From positions 1-20,302 of the IMG/VR virus record IMGVR_UViG_3300030107_004536: a DNA stretch of 20,302 nucleotides. One strand, 5' to 3'. Source of the stretch: a virus. Under the pieces are notes generated by a model. That model made no database searches, was not told the DNA's origin, and was given only the letters and a program-made list of their open reading frames with translations. Shown in pieces: positions 1-8,600 of the stretch; positions within the stretch are counted from its first letter, which is position 1, and each line of letters opens with the position of its first letter. Both the position numbers and the translations under genes were made by a program.

Positions 1-702
1 TAAATTTTGACCCCACTGTCTTTTTATAAGAGCAGTTGCATATCTCTTTAAGAATGAATCATTCCATACACCAGTAAATTCTGTAGGATTTAAAAGTCTA
101 TAACAATCAAGAACAAAATAAGTTCCAACTTCTTCTGAAGCCCAATCAATATCCAGATATAATCTATCTTGTCTTTGATTAAATCTTATTTGCTTATCAG
201 TAGTTAATAGAAAATCTATATCTTCTAGATAAGTTTTTACCATAGAATACTGAAGTAATTCAATAGAATTGAAATAATATAAGTCATTTAAGAATAACTG
301 ATATTTAATACTAAACATTCCGCCAGAAATAGAACTAGTATCAAACTTAAATATCTTTTCTACACCGATCACTGATTCGGGAACTTGGAGGAAATTAGAA
401 TTTTCATACCAATTAAATGACATAGTTCCTACACCACTTACATTAGTAGAATTGGCAGTTGTTGTAACAATACCAACACCAGTAGTAGGATCTGCTTTTC
501 CTCTATCAATATCATCTTGCGTTATTTTATATTTTAAATACATCCTCTCAACACCGTCAAAATGACGTTCATTAAAGAGTTGTAAAGCATCATCTATTAA
601 ATCATCTACCTGATCATCATCAACATTAATCTCCAATACAGGAGCTCCTAATTGTCTGAGGCAGTAATTTTTAAATTCTAGTCTAGTTGTTGGTTTTGCC
701 AT
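1..702 (-). CDS. 13: Neck protein, T4 gp13-like (C-terminus outside window)
   Basis: The frame opens with ATG at 702-700 and stays open to base 1, giving 234 residues without a stop. The product begins MAKPTTRLEFKNYCLRQLGA and continues with an acidic helix-like stretch (INVDDDQVDDLIDDALQLF, about residues 25-43) followed by HFDGVERMYLKYKIT. This N-terminus is the signature I know from marine T4-like phage gp13 neck (head-completion) proteins. In T4, gp13 works with gp14 to close the head portal and receive the tail. T4 gp13 is 309 residues, so roughly a quarter of the protein probably lies to the left. The start overlaps the stop of the upstream fibre gene (TAATG), implying translational coupling. 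It is also where gene 13 lies in T4, after the baseplate and whisker block. The family call rests on memory of the motif plus synteny; gp14 is expected next, outside the window. Confidence 0.82.
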   Translation of the reverse strand, partial: MAKPTTRLEFKNYCLRQLGAPVLEINVDDDQVDDLIDDALQLFNERHFDGVERMYLKYKITQDDIDRGKADPTTGVGIVTTTANSTNVSGVGTMSFNWYENSNFLQVPESVIGVEKIFKFDTSSISGGMFSIKYQLFLNDLYYFNSIELLQYSMVKTYLEDIDFLLTTDKQIRFNQRQDRLYLDIDWASEEVGTYFVLDCYRLLNPTEFTGVWNDSFLKRYATALIKRQWGQNL

Positions 703-2114
703 TAGTAAGAGCCTCCATCGATTAATCCAGCAGTTAATGTTCCATCAACAAATACATTTTGTGCAAATGTTGCTATTCCTGCACCAGTTAATGTTCCATC
801 AACAAATACATTTTGTGCAAATGTTGCTATTCCTGCAGCAGTTAATGTTCCATCAACAAATACATTACTAGTAAATGTGGAGATTGCACCAAAAGTTGAT
901 ATTCCAGCAGTTACAACTATTCCACCAGTGGTAACTCTAAGTCCCTTTCCAGCAGTAACAATTCCAACAGAATCAATATTTGTTACATCTTCTTTTGTTA
1001 ATGTTCCTGCAATAGAAACATTACCATCAAATTTAGCATCTCCTACAAATGTAGAAAGACCTGATACATACACCGTATCAAGTTCACTGTGTCCAGTAAC
1101 ATCTATTCCAGAATCAGCATCAACTAAAGAAGTGAATGTAGTGACACCAGCAACACTTAATGTTCCACCGAGTGTAGAAATACCAGTTACATCTAAATTT
1201 CTAGTGGTAATATCTTCACCGATCTTACCTGTCCCACTGGTAAATAAATCACCACTTAGATATAAATCTCCAGTGATCGTAGCACCATAACCAGCAACCT
1301 CTAACCTCTTACCAGCACCAGCACCTCCCCAATAAAAATCTATACCCCCAGTAGTATCAAATACTGCACTGTTTGTACCAAGAGTTGAATTTTCAAGAGT
1401 TATATTACCAGCACTTATTAATTTAAGATCACCTGTACCTGTATCAGCAATGTAACTGTTAAGGGAGTCATGATATATTTGTAGATCTTCTCCATCTCCC
1501 AATATTATTCTATCATTATCTCCAAATATTGCAGAAGAACCAAAACTTACAGGACTAGAAAATGTAGATACTCCAGTGGCATTTATCGTACCAAAAGTAG
1601 AAATACCAACTACATTTAAGGTAGAAGCAGATGCAATACCAAGAGTTGAAATACCAGTTACATTAATATTTCTAAGAACAACTTCATCAAGTACTACATC
1701 ATCCGCAATATATAAATCACCTCCAACATAAAGATCTCCTCCAGTTGTGGTAATTCCTCCATTAGAAGCTAAAGTTGTAATACCACTAGATTTTAAATTT
1801 CTGGTATCAATATCCGTACCAAAAATAGTATCTCCAACTTGAAGAGTACCTCCAATAGTAACATTACCTGCAACATATTGATTACTGAGAAAAGTAGCTA
1901 CACCAACAAAAGTTGATAGACCTGTGACATGAAGAGTATCAGAAACCCGAAGGGATTGTATAGTAGAAATACCAGACGAATCTAATTGGGTTACTGATGC
2001 TATTCCACCAATAACATTTGTCGCAGTATCGGCAAAAAGAGCAGCACCACCAGAAGCACTGGAGAGTACTTTTATTGCATTCTGGGCCCCTACTCTAACC
2101 TTTATATCTGCCAT
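702..2114 (-). CDS. Repetitive tail-fibre / virion structural protein with GIST repeats
   Basis: The protein has 470 residues. It starts MADIKVRVGAQNAIKVLSSA, an N-terminus that recurs on marine phage fibre and baseplate proteins and is probably the particle-binding end. The body is an array of short beta repeats built around V-T-G-I-S-T-L/F-G, at least ten copies, as expected for a trimeric beta-helical or fibrous shaft (inferred). Residues about 199-232 carry GDGEDLQIYHD and ADTGTGDLKL, a module common in marine phage tail fibres. Two related halves are visible: DIDTRNLKSSGITTL (101-115) resembles DITTRNLDVTGISTL (301-315), and DTLHVTGLSTFVG (59-71) resembles DTVYVSGLSTFVG (346-358). The C-terminus has near-identical 18-residue repeats and ends LIDGGSY, with no obvious globular tip. 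The start ATG overlaps the stop of the 113-residue gene (TAATG), and the stop overlaps gene 13. Its place just before gene 13 is that of T4 wac (fibritin), so it may be a whisker or short fibre; the exact attachment site is unknown. Confidence 0.75.
   Translation of the reverse strand: MADIKVRVGAQNAIKVLSSASGGAALFADTATNVIGGIASVTQLDSSGISTIQSLRVSDTLHVTGLSTFVGVATFLSNQYVAGNVTIGGTLQVGDTIFGTDIDTRNLKSSGITTLASNGGITTTGGDLYVGGDLYIADDVVLDEVVLRNINVTGISTLGIASASTLNVVGISTFGTINATGVSTFSSPVSFGSSAIFGDNDRIILGDGEDLQIYHDSLNSYIADTGTGDLKLISAGNITLENSTLGTNSAVFDTTGGIDFYWGGAGAGKRLEVAGYGATITGDLYLSGDLFTSGTGKIGEDITTRNLDVTGISTLGGTLSVAGVTTFTSLVDADSGIDVTGHSELDTVYVSGLSTFVGDAKFDGNVSIAGTLTKEDVTNIDSVGIVTAGKGLRVTTGGIVVTAGISTFGAISTFTSNVFVDGTLTAAGIATFAQNVFVDGTLTGAGIATFAQNVFVDGTLTAGLIDGGSY
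731..892 (-). repeat. 54-bp tandem repeat in the 3' end of the fibre gene
   Basis: Three units start at 731, 785 and 839 on the + strand, exactly 54 nt apart, so the frame is kept and each unit encodes 18 residues (AGIATFAQNVFVDGTLT plus one). The units at 731-784 and 785-838 differ only at their last base. The unit at 839-892 shares its first 28 bases and then diverges. This near identity points to recent tandem duplication rather than ancient repeats. Copy number could change by slippage or recombination, altering fibre length. Confidence 0.93.
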
Positions 2115-2455
2115 TATCTTGTTACCCCTTGTCGTACAAGAACCATCCCCTCAACTACTGATTCTGTAATAGCATCTTTAGTAATTAAAACATTATAAAC
2201 TTGTCTTCCAGCAGGTAATTCTGCCGTTTGAGTAGCAGTTAATCCCAAAACAATCTGACCTGCAGTAGGAGGCTCAGAAATAGTTACTGTAAAATCAGTT
2301 GCTGATGAACTACCAGCCCATTTTCTCATTTGAGCACTACCACTATATCCCGTCAAATCCAATGGAGAATTGGTATTAGTAGCTTCTAAATTAAATGTTT
2401 GTGAAAAAGTACTTCCCGTATTGATTACAAGATTACTAACATATACGGCCGCCAT
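2114..2455 (-). CDS. Small beta-rich virion protein, BppU N-terminal-like
   Basis: The protein has 113 residues. The pattern INTGSTFSQTFNL, LDLTGYSGSAQMRKWAGSSS, then FTVTISEPPTAGQIVLGLTA, then PAGRQVYNVLIT and a final VVEGMVLVRQGVTR is the arrangement I associate with the BppU N-terminal (baseplate upper protein) family and with small cyanophage structural proteins: an immunoglobulin-like beta sandwich. In lactococcal phages the related domain anchors receptor-binding proteins to the baseplate. Here it is a stand-alone gene directly before a fibre gene, with its stop overlapping the fibre start (TAATG), so it is plausibly an adaptor for that fibre (inference). The ATG at 2455-2453 lies 25 nt downstream of an exact late promoter box. 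The leader has AAGG roughly 15 nt and GAG about 6 nt upstream of the ATG, so the ribosome site is not strong. There are no membrane segments or signal peptide. Confidence 0.72.
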   Translation of the reverse strand: MAAVYVSNLVINTGSTFSQTFNLEATNTNSPLDLTGYSGSAQMRKWAGSSSATDFTVTISEPPTAGQIVLGLTATQTAELPAGRQVYNVLITKDAITESVVEGMVLVRQGVTR

Positions 2456-2479
2456 ATAGTCTCAAAAGAACCTTATTAG

Positions 2480-2683
2480 TTATTTATATTTCGATTCAAC
2501 AAGATCTTTTAAAAGACCTTTTAACTCATCAATTTCCTCCCTCATTCTTTTCATTTCATTCTTTTCATTTTCTATTGAGGTGATTGTGTTTAATCTTGAA
2601 CGATATCCAGAAGTATCAGTATTAATGATAGCCCCTGTTTTTTCGTCACGATATAAATGAGAATATCCCTTAACTTTAATCAT
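2480..2683 (-). CDS. Small coiled-coil protein, conserved in marine T4-like phages
   Basis: The protein has 67 residues. The N-terminal part (MIKVKGYSHLYRDEKTGAII) is a short beta-like motif that I recall from small proteins in cyanophage structural regions. Residues about 35-64 are highly charged and helical, with hydrophobic spacing typical of a coiled coil (EEIDELKGLLKDLVE). The ATG overlaps the stop of the DUF4815 gene by 4 nt (ATGA), a classic coupling signal. The C-terminus is Tyr-Lys-stop, and those codons supply the late promoter box for the next gene. Its function is unknown. Its position among baseplate genes and its coil suggest an oligomerising virion component or assembly factor, but nothing in the sequence proves either. 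Confidence 0.75.
   Translation of the reverse strand: MIKVKGYSHLYRDEKTGAIINTDTSGYRSRLNTITSIENEKNEMKRMREEIDELKGLLKDLVESKYK
2481..2488 (-). promoter_or_regulatory. T4-type late promoter before the 113-residue gene
   Basis: The minus strand reads TATAAATA, the exact T4 late consensus bound by the phage sigma factor gp55 with the sliding clamp; marine T4-like phages use a similar motif. It lies 25 nt upstream of the ATG at 2455. With the usual T4 spacing the transcript would start near 2475 with a leader of about 20 nt. The box is formed by the last codons TAT AAA and the TAA stop of the preceding gene. It would drive the 113-residue gene, the fibre and gene 13. Confidence 0.72.
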
Positions 2684-5600
2684 TTTATAGCAATTGTACG
2701 AAGTTCTCTAATTTTAGGAGCATCTGCTTGATTAGTTCCTGCCATTATTATTTTAATAGAATATCCTATAAATTCACCTAAATTATTAGCACTAAATTGA
2801 TACTCTAAGTATTGTTCATCTAAACTTGCAGGAACAAAAGTATCTGGTAAACCATCATTTTTTACTGGATCAATTACCAGATCCCCAAATCCATCACCCG
2901 TAGTATCTGTCATATTATTATATCCAGGGAATAATTCAAACTCTTCTTCATTTTCTGCAATATCAGTAGTTCGTCTTAATGAATAAAGAACTCTAATATC
3001 TGATGAAGCACCTCTATATGCTGCGAAAATTACTTTTAAAGAATCTGCTGGTTTATCTAAAGAAATAGGACTAGAAACATAAATTGCACTGTTTGGATCA
3101 AAAAGTGGTGAATTTACAGAAGCGGTCTTAGCATAATCCGAAACTGGATTATTTAATCTATTAGATCTAAATTCAGTAAATGCAATATCTGTAAAAATTA
3201 TTGGAGATACGTTCTCATGACCACTTGATAAGGTAATTGCTGTTGTAAATGATTTATTCCTTTCAATATTTTTCAAATATGTAGTTTCATTTACCTTAGA
3301 GCAAACAAGTCTAGGAGTAGTAAAAGTATTTAATGTATTTAACTGAACAGGAGCAAAACCTTGATCTATAAAGGATGTTTCTGTTCCATTTACACTAGTT
3401 CCACTTACAGTTCTAACCGATGCAGTAGCATCAGTTATTGCTGATGGAGTGAATACATTATAACTAGGAATTATAGCATCATATTGAATATTTCTGGTAC
3501 CAGTTGCATTAGATCCACCAAAGAATCCTTCACTCTCAAATGATAAAGCTGGTATATTATCCGCTAATTCATCAACAGATCTATTTCTTCCCATAGTTGC
3601 GGCAAAACCAACATAATAAGTATCTAAACCAATATCAAACGAAGAAATATTATGTTGAGTGTTTATTCTTCTGAGTGAAACACCATTAAGTTCATATTTT
3701 TCTACTGTAGAATTAGAAGTATATGGAATAGATAATGTCGAATCAACTCCCCTTGTAATACTTTCCAAAATTCCTGCACCTACTCCTTCATATCCAATAA
3801 TTTCACTTCCAATTTTTGCATATCCTGTATTAGCAGCTCCTACAGGAATACCTTCGAAGTTATTAAAATCAGGACTAGTTGTAGATGCAACACTAACTGT
3901 AAGATCAGAAGTTGTTAAATCACTATTAAGTACAGTTGTATCTAAATTACTCTTAATATTATTTAATATAACAACATTTTGATTAGAATGCATACCATGA
4001 TCAAATTCATTCACTTTCATATATGTTCCATCATTAGGAGTAGAATCTACAACTAAATTAGACCAAAGTTTTTGATTGGTATTTTGAATAGCACCTGCAT
4101 TATCATAATATCTCAAATCTTCATTAACTTTAAATCCACCAGTTGCATTTGTTCCTTGTATTCCTGAAAGATATAATGTATCCACACCACCATTATCAGT
4201 AATTCTTATTAATGCACCCTCACCAATATTTCCATCCATATCAGATGTAGTAAGACCTACAATATCACCTCCAGTATATCCTGTTCCCACATTTGCAGTT
4301 CCAAATCCAGTAATCTGACCAGATGCACCGACTGTAATATTATTCAGTTGATATCCTGCACCATTACCTACTACATTAAATGTATTAACAGTTCCTGTTG
4401 TAGCCTCGTAACCAAAACCACCTGTAACAATCCCACTGGCACCTGAAACTGAACCTCCAGTACCTACAACATAAGCAATGACACCATCATTACTATGACC
4501 AACAATTTTTCTTCCTGGAGTAAATGTAGTAATACCACTACTACCTGGTGCTAAAGTTGTAATACCTATTTGACCTGTTTTAGGAAGAGTAATTATTGCA
4601 TTATCTTCTAATGTAGGAACATAACCATTACTTTGATTTAAGGTAGGATTTGCAAAATAAGCAGTTCCAGTACTAGAAGTAAAGTTTGCCTTGTATAACT
4701 TAAATTTCAAATCTTCTCTTTGTGAAGGTGTCCAAATAGATCCATTTTGAGATTTAAATAAACTACCTATAGCCCACTGTTGATTGTACTGTATAGCAGA
4801 TACGTTAGGAAGACTTTGGATATTAACAGCATCTTCACCCATCCTAGCAATCCATACATCGTAAGCATTACTTGTTGGTGCAAGAAGAACAATAGCATAT
4901 TCTCTTCCTGGTGCTAGATAGATAGGTTCTGGGAACTTAACATTTGTAGCAACAGATGCATCAGTTGAAGTATTAATATCTTCAGAAGGTACCACCACAG
5001 GTGTTCCCAATAATCTTCTAGTAGGAGTACCTAATTGAACTGTTCTAATTTGTACCGTTACACTACTATTTCCAGCAACCCCATTTGCATTTTCATCTCT
5101 ATTCCCAAAGAATAAATCAACAGAAGTTATAAAAACCCCATTATCATCACCTTCAACTCCTGCTGTACCTGGTGCTTCAATATTACCACCAACAGTAAAT
5201 GATTGAGCTAAAGGATCCTCATCATCAGCTTCAACAGGAACCAATTCACGATTATTAGTTGTTATTGTAGTATTAACAGTCTGTATTTGGTTGACAATAA
5301 ATGTTCCTCGTGATTCATAATCAACTTGAGCAGCTGAAATTATTTTACTACCTCTTAAAGGTGTAGTATTATTAGAATTACTACTGAGTCTATAAACCTT
5401 TCTTCCTGTTTCTATCCTAACAGTAGGTGCAGGATCAGCATATGGATCTTGTAAGTAGAATGAACCGATTACATCTCCATAACGATCTGATTTTAATATC
5501 ACATCTTTAACATATGCAACTGCTCCATCATCTTGACCAACCAATCTCATTCCCTGAGTGATATATCCACTATATAATCCCTGTGCTTCATTAGAAAGTG

Positions 5601-8600
5601 CTAATGTATCTACATTTAATATAGAAGATGAAGAAGTATATTGACTTTGTAAAACTTCTTCAGTATATGGATTATTCTCAAATACCTTACTTGGTGCATT
5701 AAATGGACCTTCTTTATGGTTTGATACAGCAACTCTAAATGAAATAACCTCTTGATCATTCAAATATCCTATTACAGTTTCTCCAACCTTAAAGGTGCCT
5801 ACAGATCCATAATTTACTAGTGTACTATCATCAGCAATTTCTAATAATTTAGGAATAAAATAAACATCAGAATTGCCATCAAAGAATTGATAATATCTAG
5901 TTTGGGGTTTTAAATCAGAAGCTCTAAATTGAGTATTTCTAGATCTCATCCACTCATCATCACCACTATCTACTACAACATCTCTACTTCTAGTTTGTAT
6001 TTGAACAGTAGTTGTAGTTGTAAATTGGCGAGTATCATCTGCAGAAACACCAGTATCCCTCGTGACACTTTCTACATTAACACTTTCATCTAATCGTACA
6101 GTTCTTACCCAACTATCACTTGAAGGAGATAAAGTAATACTACCCCTATAAGAAACCACATGGAAAGGATTGACATTCTCAACTCTTGTTGCATATGATT
6201 GCTCTAACCAATCAACTTCTTCATAATTTAAAGTTACTGCATTCCCAGTTTTTCTAACATTAGGATCTAATAACTCAAAATTAGTACCCATATCATATTC
6301 TTGATCAATAATAAGTGGGGCTGGTAATAGTTGACTCTGAAGACTATTTCTTGCAATAATAGGTCTTATTTCTCTTCTTTCTGTATCAACCTCTATAGCA
6401 GAGAAATTATAATTAACAAATTCATCATTAACAAAACTATCAACAAAGAATCCACTCTTAAATCTATTTCTTCCATTAACATCTTCAATTCTTAAAGCTT
6501 CCGTACTTACTTCAAGAAGTGAAAGTGTGGTAACTTCTTCAAGATTTTCAATACGATCTTCTAAAAGACCAATATCTCTCATTGTGTATCTTTTATTATC
6601 AGTTAATGTAATTCGTGCATCTAGTGGATTATACAAATAAGGAGGCAAAAGAATTGTTGCCAATTCCATTGAACTATTAATATTTACAGGAGCTTCAGGT
6701 ATAGGAGATGATTGTCCCTTTTGTATCGATAATACCCCAAATTCATTTAAATAAATCTTATCAATTCTACCAAGATAATAATCATATCCTAAAATAGTAC
6801 TTCCATTAGGTGATACTAAAAATTTAGGAACTGTATTAAAAGCAGATGTTCTAGATGTAAAAGTAAATGGTGAAGATGATGTACCACTAAAAACAGGAAC
6901 TCTTGGTCTAAAATCAAGAGTATCAGTTGCCCTTATTCGAGAAGGACCAATTAAAGGAATATCTTTATTATATCTTTCTTTCCCATAACTAAGTACTGTA
7001 AATACATCTCCAGTATCATTAGCAGGTACTGTATAATTATCATAAACAATTAACAATCTTCTAGATGGAATAGATGAACTACTCTTTCTCACTAGTCTAG
7101 AATAATCATAATATTGATCTCTTTGACCCTTATCTAAAGTAAATGATTTTGAGATATTTTGATACTGTGCATCTGTATCTGATGTATTAATACCATCAAT
7201 ATTTGTTACAATATTAGATTCTTTAAATACTACAACCTCTAAATTAGTAAATACTTTATCATTCAAATATACAATACCTAATTTGTTAGCTCCACCAGAA
7301 GATGGACTCGAAGTATTATTTGTCACCACTCTTGCAATAGCATGAGAAGACTGACCTACAATATTTTCTCCAATAATTGCATTAGTTGCCACACTAGCAG
7401 TTGCATTAAATGAAAGTGCATCAAATGTAGGTTGACCACCATTAACAGACTCATAAACTGCTAATACTCTTACAACATCAGGTACATTTAAAGATATTTC
7501 TTCATCCTGTACTCTTAAACCATAAGCGACACTATTATGAATTAATCCATCATTAATGGATGTATTTGGATCGGTTCCCGATTGTTCTAATCTAGATAAA
7601 GTTACCTCAAATAATTTACTTCTTTCATAATTTTTTACTTTACTCTGAATACCTTGTTTCTTTGCTGTAACATTAACAAGAGTTCCTGCAGAATCATCAG
7701 TTAATCCAGTAAATGATGCCTTAAATCCTCCACTATTCAAATCATTATAACTATCAGAACTTACTGTACCCACTCCATTTGAAGCAGTTCCATAATGTAT
7801 AGAAAATCTACTTACTCCATAAGAATCAAAAAACGCCGTTGAAATTCCAGATCCACTTCCGTCCTTTAGATCATCAATACTTACAGTGGAAGCTGATCCA
7901 ACTACACTTTGACTTGTTATTTGAGCTGAAATACTCAGAGATGACGATGAAAGATCTACAGAAGATATATTAGGTTCGGGTAGTACTTCATATAAAGGAG
8001 ATGAAGTATCTTTAGTCCATAGTTGTGCTTTTCGCAATCTAGTATCTGCAAATGTACCAGTTACTACACTTCCATTATAAACTCCAGTAACAGTCCCAGT
8101 ATTGGGCATATTACCAACAGTAAATGATCTTGAATCAGCAGCAATAGCTGTAATTTTACTATAAGTAGGAACAGTTGCATTAGATGCATTATATGAAATA
8201 ACATCTCCAACCCTAATACCACTAAAAGGTATTGAACTACCGCATGTTGCTGTAGTACCATTAATTGTTAGATCCCTAATACCACCAGGAAGTGATACTG
8301 CAATAAGTGATGTATCTGCAACAAAATCTTGAAGATATGGTGCAACTGCAGATTGTTTTACAGATCTAATATCATCTGGAGTATAATTAATAGCTTCTTG
8401 AACTGTTCTTCTAATATCAGTAATACCATTAATACTAATTTGCTCCCCTTTAAGAAATGTACCTGATGTTTGAGTCAAATAAACATCACTAATACCACTA
8501 CCAGCAGCAGTAGCATATCCTGTAGCATTACTATTCAATCCTCTGATAATTGCAGTTGCTGGCAATTCTGTAGCACTAAAAGAGGTGGTTAAAGTAAGTT

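Noticed and set aside
877-1290. Plus-strand open frame of 137 codons opposite the fibre gene
   Set aside because: Pro/Val/Thr-rich low-complexity product is the antisense shadow of the GIST repeats; no family signature and no leader.
2456-2479. Possible terminator in the gap between the 67- and 113-residue genes
   Set aside because: No stable stem followed by a T run is visible; the gap is explained by the late promoter and leader.
3659-3982. Plus-strand open frame opposite the DUF4815 gene
   Set aside because: Antisense of a well-supported coding frame, with low-complexity product.
8064-8261. Short hydrophobic minus-strand frame inside the DUF4815 gene
   Set aside because: Alternate frame of a strongly supported gene; Leu/Val runs come from repeated codons.
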